From NCBI GenBank assembly GCA_007922225.1, contig ML679960.1:9030844-9094843 (forward strand): a stretch of 64,000 nt of DNA, in the 5' to 3' direction. How positions within the stretch are numbered: position 1 is the stretch's first letter; each line of letters begins with the position of its first letter. The stretch is from Emydura subglobosa. Lineage: Eukaryota; Chordata; Testudines; Chelidae. Position numbers and translations under genes: made by a program. The notes below the pieces were generated by a model that was not told the origin of the DNA, made no database searches, and worked only from the letters and a program-made list of their open reading frames with translations. This document shows, piece after piece, positions 11,165-23,374 of this stretch.

Positions 11165-13944
11165 GATTAATTTGTAGATTATTCCAAAATCTAAGGCACA
11201 GGCCATTTTTAAAAATGTACTAAACTTTTTAATTTTCTGTTTCTGAACACTGATAGTCGTAACCATGTAAAAAATTTGCAGTTTAATAATTTTCATCAAA
11301 TTAACTTGATGAATTAATTTTTACGATAAATATTGCAGTATATAATTGGATTTGAGAATTTATTTTTGCAGAGTAAGTCGTGTGTGAAGCTGATAGAAAA
11401 TGTTCTTTATCATAAGGACTGCCTTAGAGTTCAGCCAGTTACACCCTCAAAAAGTATGCAGCATATATTCTACACAAAATACAGGGCCAACTCCCCGGCC
11501 ATTTCCTGAAGTCTAGGCCTGCTGGTGTCAGATTTAGAGACCTTTAAAACTGTGAATGCATGGAGAACAGTTGTGCTCATAAACCTCTTTATCCCCATGT
11601 CTAAGGGCTCTAAAGGCTATCTTGTCACATCTTATTTGGCTGTGTAGGGGGAATGAGGAGAAAGACCACCCTATTATTCTTCTGCTCAGCCCCCTTAGAT
11701 TGTTAATCTGATTTCAGGGAGGGAAGGTAGTAGCTAATCACCACTGTAAGCAAGTAGATAGAAAAGGGGATAGGAAGTAGAACTGATGAAAAGGTTTTAA
11801 ATGTATACATTTTCTAACAAAAAAGGGCACACAGTTTGAGGAAAAATGGTTCAATTTTTTAACTGGCTCAAGTGGGGGAGAAAGGAACGCTGCTTCAGAC
11901 TTTTGACTAACTAGCCAGAGTAGCTAGATGGGCACATGATGGGGAGTGGGCTGCTCCTCTCCCAGAGGAAGTTGCACGGGGGGAGGGGAAGGGAAGGAAC
12001 TGTGACTGGAATCACACTTCATTTTCTGGTCTGCTCATGAGAAAATGCAGCTATGTGCTGCCCCTTATTCAGGACAGATTTAAACGTTGTAGCTTATCCT
12101 TAACTGCTGTGACAGTCAACATGATGATGGATAAATAGCTAGCTATGTGAAAATCCCAGTCAGCTAATTCCTCATTAGATCAAACTGTATGTTATATAAC
12201 ATCACTATACATTGATGCCATGTAATAAATTTTGTCACTCCATGGTACCAATGATGTAGGAATTGTTGAAATGAGCTCAAGGTTACAATATATTCTATTA
12301 ATACTTCTATTATTACCAAACTTGTTTTGAATCTCCACTGCCTGCTCATTCAAGATCCTCCAGTCAGAGCTATGAGAAAAGCTATGGGGCTACAGCAGTT
12401 GTGGCAAACTTCGTATTTGAGCAGTTTCCAAAAAAAATATTTTAAGCTGTTTGAAGCTTTGCAGGATTTGAATAAGGGAAAATTGTTATGCATAGTGTGA
12501 AAATGAAAGCTGTGCTACAGGAGCAAAGTGAGTAAAAGTGAATACTGCTCATGAGAACTTTTTTCCTGAGGGCAGATCACTTTTCGGGTGACAAGTAGAC
12601 AGACTCTTAATGATCTCAGAGAGGCAAATTGTGTGAATGTTTTACTATATATAAGAAAGCAGAGAATAATAAAAAACAAGAATATGTAACTAAACAGACT
12701 AAATCCTGTATAATGATTGTACTGATATTTTTTGGGTGGGAATTCTACAATTCTTTTGTTTCATTAAGAAAATGGAAGATAAAGTGATTGGTCTTAGGTT
12801 GATGACTCATAGGTTAGGGTTGTCATCTTGAAAACCGATTTTGAAAAACACAGAGAAAGCAGGTGATAAAAGACCAGGGAAAAGGGGTAATAAGGTATAT
12901 TCATGATCCCATAAAAGAGAATGTACAAGAAGCAGGAGAAATAAATGGCAAAGCTCAGGAGTTACAAATTCATACTGGGCCCACATGTAGAAAATGGAGC
13001 TGCAGAAACAGCAAGAGTTAAAATAAGTAATGGGTGACCAAAAGAAAAAAATGGAAACATGTAGCATTTAACTCAGACTTTATGTTGCATTTTCAGTGTA
13101 ACAGTGGGATCATTGTACTACTTCCAGCAACACCACTTGGGGATCCCCATGACACTTAGCTACTATGTACAATACTTGTATACAACATCTCAGTTCTTTC
13201 AGGGCTCTTGTATTTAGAAGAAAGTAGAAGCAAGAGAACATTTTAAGCACATAGGCAGAGAACAGGCAAGAAAGTTTAGAGAGAGGATCTTCACTAAATT
13301 TTTTCAGTGAAACTGAAAATGTTTTATTTTATATAGACAAAAGTTTTAAAAATAATTACCGAGTGGAAGCCTGTGGCTGACAATACAAGTCAGTAATTTT
13401 CCAAATTATTTTATTTCTCATGCCCCTGTATAAACCAATTAGAGAACAGGCAATTTTAATCTGCTTGACTGACTACTGTCTACTTTTTATTTCATATGAC
13501 CCACTTAGTCTCACAGCAAATAGTATGACCTACAACTGAGACATGTATCAGCAGAAGTTGTGTTATTAATGAGTGGAGTATATGCCTGTAATTGTGCATT
13601 ATACATACACACTTACAGCACACATACATGATCAACCCTTATTATAACAACCCTGATAAAAGGTGACTGATTCCAGACTCTCAATTACACTGAGCCTCAT
13701 TAGACTCCATTTTCATTAATCACTCTTTATAGAATTTATCCCCAAAGAATGGTTCTCTACCGAGACTAAACAAACCAACTGAATTAAAATCTAATTGCTG
13801 TTTTATATATCTTCCTTTCTAGAAGCTCTGGTCTTGTACATTATTTTAAAAGAAAACATGTTGAATATATGTCTAAAGTATGCTTTTTTCAATTCTTTCT
13901 TTCTCTGGAAGAGAAAGAAGTGGATGTGGAAAGAGTAAGATACA
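11165..13944. other. Background non-coding DNA, nothing recognised
   Basis: No gene, RNA or clear repeat was found. A small self-complementary element (CTTTCTCT / AGAGAAAG) near 13897-13919 is too short to interpret. Confidence 0.45.
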
Positions 13945-14917
13945 GTAAGCAGTGAGAATTTCTAGACACCATTTATGATTGCTTCTTTGAGCAGCTAGTC
14001 CTGAAACCCACAAGGGGAGAGGCAATTCTTGATTTAGCCTTAAGTGAAGCACAGGTTCTGATCTAAGAAGTGAATATAGCTGGATCCCTCGATAATAACA
14101 AGCAAAATGTAACTAACTTTAATATCCTTGTGCAGGGAAATACCAAATAAACCCACCATAGTAGCATTTAACTTCAAAAAGGGGAACTACACAAAAATGA
14201 GGAAGCTAGTTAAATGGAAATTAAAAGGTACAGTAAGAGTGAAATGCCAGCAAGCCACATAGACACTTTTTAAAAACACTATAGCAGAGGCTCAAACTAA
14301 ATAAAAAAAAATAATAGAAGCAAAAAAAAGTCACAGTGCCTAACCTGCAGAATAAAAGAAGTGGTTAAAGGGAAAAAGGCACCCTTTAAAAATTAGAAGT
14401 CAACACCTATTGAGGAAAATAGAAAGGAGCATAAATTCTGGAAAGTCAAGTATAATTAGGCAGGCCAAAAAAGAATTTGAAGAGCAACTAGCAAAAGGCT
14501 CAAACTAACAGCAATTTTTAAAAAGTATAACAGAAGCAGGAAGCTTGCCAAACAATCAGTGGGGCCACTGATGATTGAAGTGCTAAGGGAGCACTCTAGG
14601 AAGACAAGGTCACTGAGGAGAAGCTAAATTAAATCTCTTAATTGGTCTTCACTGCAGAAGATCCAAGGGAGATTCCCATACCTGAGTCATTCTTTTCAGA
14701 TGATGAATCTGAGGAACTGCCCCAAACTCAGGTGTCAATAAAGGAGGTTTTGGAACAAATTGATAAAACAAACAGTATATGTCACCAAGACCAAATGGTA
14801 TGTGCACAAGAGTTCTGAAGGAATTCAAATATGAAATTGCAGAACTGCCAAGTGTGGTAAGTAGCCTATTGCTTAAATCAGCTTCTATCAGATGACTGGA
14901 GGATAGCTAATGTAACA

Positions 14918-14918
<1 letters not shown>

Positions 14919-14946
<28 letters not shown>
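14919..14946. repeat. Poly(T) tract of 28 bases inside CR1
   Basis: A 28-base T run interrupts the CR1 between the WRIANV-like block and the following SPGSSLAIT-like block. In related CR1 copies this place encodes a phenylalanine/lysine-rich turn, so the run most likely expanded from a shorter T/A-rich stretch. An inserted oligo(T) is the alternative. Confidence 0.85.
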
Positions 14947-14950
<4 letters not shown>

Positions 14951-15138
14951 TCTCCAGGCTCAAGCCTGGCAATTACAGGCCAGTAAGTGTAACTTAAGTA
15001 ACAGGCAAATAGATTGAAACAACAGTAAAGAATAGAATAATCAGAATCACAGATGGATGCAATTTTATGGGGAAAAGAGTCAACACGGTTTTTGAAAAGG
15101 GAAATGATGTCTCACCAATCTATTAGAACTCTAAGCAT

Positions 15139-15339
15139 GTGGACAAGTGTGAGCCAGTTGATATAGTGTACTTGGTCTCTCAGAAAGCCTTTGACAAGGT
15201 CCCACACAAAAGGCTCTTAAGCAAAATAAGCAGTCATGGGAAAAGAGGGAAGATCCTTTCATTGATCAGTATCTGGTTAAAAGGTAGGAAACAAAGGGTA
15301 GGAATAAACATTCAATTTTCAGAATGGAATGGTAAATAG
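15139..15339 (+). pseudogene. CR1 reverse transcriptase fragment (palm, part 1)
   Basis: This 66-codon frame contains VSQKAFDKVPHKRLLSKISS followed by RKQRVGINIQFSEWN, the CR1 RT region from motif A to just before the PQGS loop. The first catalytic aspartate region (normally LDFSKAFD) reads LVSQKAFD, so the metal-binding residue is lost. The frame ends at a stop where functional copies continue into the [10 protein letters not shown] motif. It is a fragment of the decayed element spanning 13945-16055. Confidence 0.8.
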
Positions 15340-15369
15340 TGGGGTCTTCCAGGATCTGTACTAGAACCT

Positions 15370-15825
15370 GTGCTGTTCAACATATCTATAAGTGGTCTGG
15401 AAAAGAAAGTGAACAGTGACCTGATAAAGTTTGCAGATGATACTAAATTACTCCAGATAGTTGACTCCAAAGATGATTGCAAAGAGTTACAAAGGGGTCA
15501 CACAATACTGGGTGACTGGGCAACAAAATGGCAGATGAAATTCACTGTTGACAAGTGCAAAGTAATGCACACTGGAAAATATAATCCTAATTATACATAT
15601 AAAATGAATGGTTCTAAACTAGCTGTTATCACTCATGAAAGATCTTGGAGTCATCGTGGACAGTTCTCTGAAAATATCTGCTCAAAGGGCAGCAACAGTC
15701 AAAAAAAGCTAACAATGTTAGGAACCATTTGGAGAGGAATAGAAAAATGCCACTATAAAATCCCATATCATGCCCACAGCTTGAATACTGAGTGCAGTTC
15801 TGGTTGCCATATATATATATATTAG
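15370..15825 (+). pseudogene. CR1 reverse transcriptase fragment (palm, part 2)
   Basis: A 151-codon frame starting at LFNISISGLE keeps the catalytic FADDTKLL box and the following ILGDWATKWQMKF and KCKVMHTG strings. These are the post-catalytic RT and thumb parts of CR1. Past about residue 85 the sequence drifts out of the CR1 frame. It is non-functional, being part of the same broken element as the frame at 15139. Confidence 0.8.
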
Positions 15826-16055
15826 GCACAGGGAAAGGCAACAAAAATGATTAGGTCTATGGAATGGCTTCCATCTGAGGAAAGAAAAAAGACTGGTCAG
15901 CTTAGAAAAGAGGTAACTAAGAGGGGATATGATAAAGGTCTACAAAATCATAAATGGTGTGGAGAAAGCAAATGAGGAAGTGTTATTTACCCCTTCATGT
16001 TACATAAGAACTAGGGGTCAGCTAATGAAATAGGCAGCAACTTTAAAACAAAGAT

Positions 16056-17565
16056 AAGGGGCCAATGGTCTACAGTGTGGTCTTTACTGATAGTTGAGTG
16101 GTGAGCTGGAGAAAAGTGCTGCAAGGACAGTATGTGAAATGCCAGTTGTGACTTCTGGCACACAACTGGAGAGCCAAAGTGAAATATTTCCATTTACCTA
16201 CCACCTATAAGAAGTAGGTTGGATTACGTACATAAATCGATGTGTGATGTTTTCTCTGGGATAGGGATGATGTACAGTATGTAGTTGTGTGTAGGCTGGG
16301 TAGGGTGAGGTTAGTGATTCAGATTGGTGTAAAACAGACTGAATTTCCTTACTGTAAAATGATTTGGCAGATTTATGTTCGAATAATATTGTATTAACTC
16401 AATTTATTTACAAAATTAAGTATTTCAATAAATAGCTTTTTAATTCTTTATACTGTGACACACAGATTGAAGATGCTGAGTGACCAATAGTGCCACAAAA
16501 TCATGTAGACTTCGAGGAGCATTGAAGTGATTGAGTATTTTTAAAAGGCCATAGTGGTCAATAGGGTTTAGGAGTTTTGTAGTGGTCCCTCTACTGGATT
16601 GTGGTACGGGCTGCACTTGTGAACATTTTAATGCCTCTAATGATGCTCATATAGTATATTTTGCAGGCCATGTACTATGTCAGCAAGCATGCTCCTTACA
16701 GACTCTACAAACATTGTACAGAAGTTGAGAATGCTGGTAGAAAAATAATGAAATATGTAATAGAAGACCAAGGGATCAAATCCTGTCGCCTTCATCCCCT
16801 TTTCAGCATTATGCTGAAGGGCAGCTGAGGATTCTGCTGATGTACTATAACCATTCCCTCTGCAGCAGGCATAGGGGGAGTTCCTGGGGCAGGCCAAGGA
16901 TGGGAGCGGGAGGAAAACTGGGGTCAGAGCTCAGACAGACCCGGATCTGGCCCAAGCATTTCAAACACTAAAAACTATGCTTCCCTGGAGGTGGAATGGA
17001 GGGAGGGAAATAAGTGTAGAATATTTGGTCTTTAGACAAAGCCATTTTTCAGTTATGAAAGAGCCAAAAAAATTTAAAGGAAAACATCCCTCTGACAACA
17101 CTAACTCAAAAATAGCTTGTTTGATTAACCTCATACTATTCTTGATCTATTCTCCTACAACATGAGATAATTAAAAACAGACCCAACAGAATTTTTCCAG
17201 AGTTAGGACTCTGTTGAGAACACAAACGATGTAATAACCTCAATGCCTTGTTGAGGTTATAAAGTTAGCTAAAAAAAAATAGAGCAACTGAAGAGGAAGG
17301 ACATCTAGAAGATAGTAAAGGAAGTAATAGAAAAATGGATCATAATACTAAAGACAAGCCACTTTTCCTTTGCAAAGCTTCTTGTATGGCTTAGATCTAA
17401 GATCCTGGGTGACACTAATTTCCATTGACTATATAATGAGCTTTGGATCAGGACCTGTATGGGCTGCCAGCGACATGCATCAGCTATCTGAACTCAGACA
17501 CCTCCTAAAAATGTCATTAAAAGCTTTAATTCTTTTTTTTTTTTGTTCAGCGTGGTATTTTACAG
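16056..17565. other. Background non-coding DNA
   Basis: No supported gene or repeat. A short hairpin CCTCAA...TTGAGG near 17238 and a T-rich run near 17532-17544 are visible but uninformative. Confidence 0.45.
17558..17565. repeat. Target-site duplication of the hAT element, left copy
   Basis: TTTTACAG occurs here and again at 17939-17946, directly outside the two terminal inverted repeats. The copies are identical. Confidence 0.93.
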
Positions 17566-17938
17566 CAGTGGTTCTCAACCACGGGATACATCAACTCATC
17601 CAGATATTTGCCTAGTTTTACAACAGGCTACATAAAAAGCACTAGCAAAGTCAGTACAAACTAAAATTTCATAGAGACAATGACTTGTTTATACTGCTCT
17701 ATATACTATACACTAAAATGTAAGCATACTATTTATATTCCAGTTGATTTATTTTATAATTATATGGTAAAAATGAGAAAACAAGGATTTTTTCAGTAAT
17801 AGTGTGCTGTGACACCTTTGTATTTTTATGCCTGATTTTGTAAGCAAGTAGTTTTTAAGTGAGGTGAAACTTCTTGTATGCAAGACAAATCAGGCTTCTG
17901 AAAAGGGTACAGTAGTTTGGCAAGGTTGATAACCACTG
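17566..17938. mobile_element. hAT-family non-autonomous transposon with perfect 8-bp TSD
   Basis: The left terminus is CAGTGGTTCTCAACC. The complement of the right terminus (17924-17938) is CAGTGGTTATCAACC, giving 14 of 15 matching bases. The element is flanked on both sides by the identical 8-bp direct repeat TTTTACAG (17558-17565 and 17939-17946). Eight-bp duplications and CAGxGGTT ends are hallmarks of hAT (Charlie-like) transposons. The 373-bp body is AT-rich with no transposase frame, so it is an internally deleted, non-autonomous copy. The boundaries are secure to the base. Confidence 0.93.
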
Positions 17939-18310
17939 TTTTACAGGACTATTAAAACCTTTTTGAAATAGTGTTATGGATGCAACACCGTCTCCCCAGT
18001 AATTTGACTCATAAAATGGGGTGTACTGAAATGGGCAATATTAAAAAATAAAAGTATTTGTAGTACCAAGAATTTCCCTCACCACACCCCCATACACACT
18101 TTTTTTTTGTTTTGTTTTGAGTGTCCAGGTATGTGTCTTGAGAACTGAAATTGGTAGGCTTTTCTGTCTGTGTCTGAGATCAGTATTTCAGATCTATTTA
18201 GGACTCTTCACTGTTGGTATGTTTTCTGTTAACTGATCAAGGATTTTTTTTATTTTACACACCCCCCCATTCAGAACTAGCTCTAATGACTGCATATATA
18301 TAATAAAAAG

Positions 18311-19168
18311 TGTAATGGGGCGGAGTGGACTCTCTCCAGACTTCAGAGTGAGGGACCACTACACTTCCCCTGGTGGGTGGAGCCAACCTGGCCCACCCCC
18401 CTCACTGGAAGTACTGGGGTGAGGCAGGAAGTAAAAAGGGAGGGCCCTGTAGCTCACTTGAGAGGGAGCAAAGGAAGGAGACAATTGTCTCCAGCCTCCT
18501 GCAGAACTCTGGAGTGGAACTGGTGCTGTGCAGTACTCTGCTCCTGGAGGAGACCCAGGAGAGGAGTTGCCAGGACTGCCATCCACAGTGTACCCTGAGG
18601 AGATGGAGGACCCTTGGACTATGAAATCTCTTGCCCAGACTGTGGTAGGAAGTAGCCCAGGGAAACCAGGATCAGCATGTTTCGGTAGGATCCTCGCTGA
18701 CTGAGTGGTGGAACCATTTGCCACTGTTAGGGCCTTGCGCTGGGACCTGGTGAGGTAGGGTGGGCCCAGAACCTCCTACCCCTTGCTGCCTACCCCAACC
18801 TTGGGTTGTGGCCTATTCACCCCTAGGCCAGGTGGTCTGTGCTATGTTTGTGTTTTGCCCCAGCCATGATACTGTGGGCTAAAGACTGCTTGTGCTTTGC
18901 CCTGCCTAGAGGGCCAAAGCCCTACACTCTTGATTGATGTCAGCCCTAGCCGGGAGACCCTGGGCAATTTTTAGCTAAAGATTGCTGATTGCTCTGCCCC
19001 ATCTGAGGGGGCTAGAGCTTCAGACGGTTAATAGTTGTTTATCCCTGCTAGCTGGCTATGAGTTATAGACTGCTTACTGCTCGGCCCTGCCAGTGGGACC
19101 TGAATCCGACTGCTGCTGCCTGACACACTGGCCTCCCTCCCCACTTGAGAGCTAGGGACCACTATACA
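18311..19168. repeat. GC-rich interspersed repeat, possibly LTR-like
   Basis: Composition changes sharply to GC-rich at about 18311 and back near 19168. The segment begins TGTAATGGGG and could end ACTATACA, i.e. TG...CA. The phrase AGGGACCACTA appears near both ends (18351 and 19154). No matching target duplication was found. Overlapping open frames on both strands (for example 18359-18724, minus) reflect GC content and show no recognisable protein. It could be an LTR or untranslated part of a retroelement, or an unrelated repeat. The class is unresolved. Confidence 0.45.
18840..19115 (+). repeat. Degenerate tandem repeat, period about 88-96 bp
   Basis: Three diverged units can be aligned on the anchors GACTGCTTGTGC (18884), GATTGCTGATTGC (18980) and GACTGCTTACTGC (19068), each followed by a CYCKGCCC-like string and a GGGxCxxAG-like string. 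The spacing is 96 then 88 bases. The units lie inside the GC-rich segment 18311-19168. Confidence 0.6.
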
Positions 19169-20105
19169 AAGCAAAGAAGATTAAGAAATAAAATATTCTT
19201 GTTTTGATAGTGAACATTGATTTCACTTCACTGCAGTGCAATATAGCAAGCTCTACTGAGAACACGATCACATTTCCTTCATACAAATTCAATAATGAAA
19301 AGAAGGAAAATAATCATGTATCATCCTTTTTACTACTGTTCTTTTTCCAGACTAAACACCCTAGGCAACAATCTCATTTCACATCATCAGGATCTACATT
19401 TACAACACTCTCCTCATTACTTCCCCCACCCCCTCCACCTACACAGAAGGAAAATATAATTTTATTTTTAATTCCTAATGTTCTCTGTGGGAACCTCAAT
19501 CAAGCCACATAGACATTTAAATCACATTCTTCCTTAGAGAAGTTAAAAGCAATTGGTTCTTTAGGTTTAGAAGATGCCTTTGAGCCCTTCACAGTGAGTC
19601 TAACAAAGCAAATTACTTGGGAGAGCCAGAACCGGTAACCAGAATTAATTTTGGAACCAGCATATAAAATCCTATTGATACACCGCCAAGCAATTATAAA
19701 TATCCCCACAAAAACAAACTAAAAGAACCTGAAAACATTAAGCCTAACTCAGACAAATGACACTGTAATGCTTTCACAGGAAGTGGGAGAAAATTTCACT
19801 GTAAGTGGTCCTCAGGTGAACATCCCAGACCCTCATTCTCTTAAGTGTATACTGTAGGATATTCAATAGGTTGACACATCAAGCTCAGTTCTTAAAATGA
19901 GACGTAAGGGAGCATACTGTCTCAAAAATAGACTGGCATCGTATTACCTGAGGCCTTACATTATACTGGATTCCTTAGGACAGCAATGGTATCCACTGTC
20001 TTGTTTATATGGGGCTAACACAATGAGAAATTATTATTTCCTGATTGCGAACACCACATATGAATGATGAATAATAATTTGCCAAATGTAAATCTTAACT
20101 TTCAT
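19169..20105. other. Background non-coding DNA
   Basis: Nothing recognisable apart from a pyrimidine-rich stretch around 19420-19440. Confidence 0.45.
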
Positions 20106-20194
20106 GGCCTGATATTTCAGAAATTCTGAGCATACACAAATGCCACGGAAGTCAATAGGAACTGTGGATACTCAGAGCCCTTGAAAATCAGGCC
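20106..20194. repeat. Palindromic short repeat (hairpin)
   Basis: The left arm begins GGCCTGATATTTCAGAAATT. The complement of the right arm begins GGCCTGATTTTCAAGGGCTC. The arms also share CTGAG and a TRTCCACA-like block around a centre containing GGAAGTCAATAGGAA. The whole 89 bp can fold into one imperfect hairpin. It belongs with other hairpin repeats in the window that carry a CATTGAAGTCAATGG-like core. Confidence 0.65.
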
Positions 20195-23100
20195 AGACAG
20201 CAGTAGGTTCTGTGAAGGCATATACTGTACCCTGGTATAACATATTTTCCCTTGCATTGCAAAAGCACACTGAACATTTCCATTTGAAAAATATCACAAA
20301 TCAAAGAGATTACGTGTACCACCAACAAAAATTAAGAAAAGGAAAAATCCAATTTTTGTTACTGACTAGTGATATTTCTGTTTTGGCACAAAATAAAGTG
20401 TATTTAATTTTATGACAACATAGTATGCTACCTCTGAATATTGCCCTGCCCACGCCGCATATGTTAGGCAGTATTCTCAGTTAAATGAAGCCCAGCCCCA
20501 AACCCAGATGAATTAAAAAAATAAAATTAATAGCCACATTCACTAACTCTGGGATCAAGGAGTGTTATAATAAGAGAAAAATATTTGTATAGCTTCAAAA
20601 TTCTTGCAGCTTTTCCTCCTCCAGCTGCTAGTATCTCTCAAACAGCCTTAGACGTCTCAAGCGCACCCCTATTAACCTAGATATTTTGGGTGAGGCTCAG
20701 GAGTTTGATGGTATGTGAAGGAATGTCTAAGGATTATTGATGGACTTGTGAAGGACAAAGAGACTGGAACTTGAACTTCTAAGTATATCACAGAGCTTGT
20801 TTCACTTTCATTTATGTGAGACAAAACAGTAAAATTCAGTTTGCAAGCCCCATTGCCAAGTGAATTCTGCAGGGTTTGCACAGTTCTGTTTACTTACAGC
20901 TAACTCCTGTGAAGCCCACTCTCATTAACCAAGCAACTAACAAGATGCTATTTGCAAGCCTACAGAAAAACTTATATATTATACTGCCTAGGAAATAGTA
21001 TGTGATCATGTCACTAAAGACTACCATAATGCATACATAAATGAGGGGAGTAAGTTCATATGGCATGTAAAGTCTCATTTTCTGACTTTTGACTGTCTAA
21101 CTGTGCAAACTTTTTAAAGGCATCTGTGTTTTATCAATCCATAATATGGAATTATTTGGCTAGATACCACCAGAACTCTCTTTCTTATTCAACTCCAGTA
21201 CACTAGCCTGGTTCTCCACTACACAAGGTGTGAGGCACTTTGCACATAAGTATGAAAATAGTATCAAATCAGAATTCTCCACTCATCTATCCCAGTGGAA
21301 AAGTTTTACACACCCACTTTGCACAGTTGAAAATGACTACAGCACTGTAGATTCAGACCCAAGTGCATACTGGATAAAACATTCAGTATGAGCACCTACT
21401 ACATACTCAAGGAAGCAACTTTTCAACTTGCACTGTTGAAAAACTCTATGCACCGGGCTCAGAATCTCGGATGTTATAAAATCTTTGGGTACACACCAGG
21501 TTCAGGAGCCCTGCTTTATTCAAGTTGCACTTTGCCTAAGAAACTAGAGAGCCTTATAATGCACACATTGGAAGACCACTCTAAATGAGGCACAAAACGC
21601 TACAACATTTAGGGCTGATGCCCTATGGGAGCGCCCAGGACTTTGCTTCAGGCATCCCTTAAAAGGATGCAATTTGCTCCCATCTGTGTGTACTGGCCAC
21701 ACCATCATTCCTTTATGATGGCTTGGCATCCTACTCAAAAAAAATCATTGTTGTGAAGAGATGCGGATTAGAAAGTGTTATGAGCAACTTAAAACAGGAA
21801 AGAGGGGGTACTGAAAGCACTTCATTAACCTTAAGGGTAGCTATTGCTCTGGTGTTTATATATACATGGCACATTTAGTGATTTAAGAATGGTCTATACA
21901 TTCCTAGCACAGGCACCTGCAAGAACAAAACCAATACAAGAGAAAAACATCCCTTCCAGTCCTTGAACTTTTGATATATATATTTCTGCATTAGTAAGTG
22001 TGACACAATGACAGTGTTTACAGAAGTACACTACCAAAGCACAAGAGATTTCAACACAGAATAAAAATTCTGAAAAGAGAAAATTCAGACTTTTGGAGAT
22101 GAAGGGGAATTAGTACACAACCCAGCTGAAAATAGTTATCTTACCTGCACTCCTAATTTTTAATAAAGCAGAAAGAATGGAACTCTAAGTAAACTTATGC
22201 CGACAAAACTGAAAAGGGACCATGCTTAACAAATTAGTTCATGGAATTATTTTATTGTTTAAGGTGGCGGTACCATAGCTTTAACTAAGTTTGAGCTCCC
22301 AGAGCAATACAGTTATTTGACAATAAATTACTTATGATTACTTTTTTTCCTCTTCCCCATGCTACTGAAATTTCCTCACAAATTCCATCTTCTAAAACCA
22401 ATCTTAATCCCATGATTGCTATCACAGGACTCAGCCATTGAGCTGGAAGGTGAATCATTTGAAGTACCTTCCTCTGAAAGTAAAGCCAATCCTGGACTTT
22501 AAAAAAAAATTAGATCCGTTCCCCATTCAACTACTCTTTATTAAAGACATACAACTTTACTTTGAACACAAATTCACTCCCATCCCACAGAAACCTGGTG
22601 AAATCTCAGTGTAATTATTGGTAGCCACTATCTTTTGGCCAACCTAAATTCCAGCTCTGGGGCACTGCCAAGGACTGTAGAACCATCATTGGCATTTTGG
22701 CATGTGACCTTCTCTTCTCCTTCCACTTTATTTTGGAAAGAAACAACAAAACAGTGTTTGTTATTGTGAAGAGAAATGCCATCTGATGCATTCCAGTGTC
22801 AGATAATTTGCTCTTTGTACATATCTTTGAGCCAAGGATAAAGGGTGTTTCTGGCAAAGATAGTTTTGCAGGAACCAGAGAGATGAAAAAAATTAATTAA
22901 TTTACTGTGTTCACATTGTTTGTGATGGTTTTCTATGATTACTATAGTGAACAAGCCCACTGGCCAGAAGGTAAAGTAAATTTTAAAAGAATACTAAAAA
23001 TTATCTATCAAATTTAAAAGGTGAATTTACATGGATAGTGAATTTTGAACTTGTAAATGTGAGCATTCAAACTGAAAATTCTAAAATCATAAATTCAGGG

Positions 23101-23360
23101 AACTGAGACAAATCATGTGGCCTGTGATGTCCACTGAAAACTAACCATTACATCTAGAAATTTGAACATCACACAATACAGCCAGTTATTTGTGGACAAG
23201 CTACAGTCAAAGAATTAGTTACACAAAAGATGAATTATTTGCTTTGTTCTGATTTTAATATTTTTCACTTTTGTACTATAATCTCACACAGCTTTATAAA
23301 ACATTCATGAAGTAAGCTTCACACTGTACCTGTGAAATATCTTATTTTGATTTTTGTAAA
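20195..23360. other. Background non-coding DNA
   Basis: No gene, RNA gene or clear repeat could be supported over about 3.2 kb. Confidence 0.45.
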
Positions 23361-23374
23361 CACACACACACACA
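23361..23374. repeat. (CA)7 microsatellite
   Basis: Seven uninterrupted CA units. Confidence 0.85.

Larger units (their letters stand above)
13945..16055 (+). mobile_element. Old, degraded CR1 LINE (ORF2 remnant)
   Basis: Translating across shifting frames gives recognisable CR1 ORF2 pieces in the right order. They are an endonuclease C-terminal stretch with a GEAILDLALSEAQVL-like string (~14020), the linker (EENRKEHKFW, ~14420), a WRIANV-like block (~14900), the RT palm (AFDKVPHKRLLSK, ~15186), the FADDTKLL catalytic box (~15440) and parts of the C-terminal domain to ~16050. Both the 5' part and the 3' UTR are missing. Many stops and indels show long neutral decay. The linker matches the outer antisense CR1 at 34832-37912 closely enough to suggest the same subfamily. 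Confidence 0.85.

Noticed and set aside
18359..18724. 121-codon minus-strand frame and plus-strand frames in the GC-rich block
   Set aside because: Long frames arise easily in GC-rich DNA poor in stop codons. The translation is Pro/Ser/Gly-rich with no known motif, and the region behaves as a repeat.
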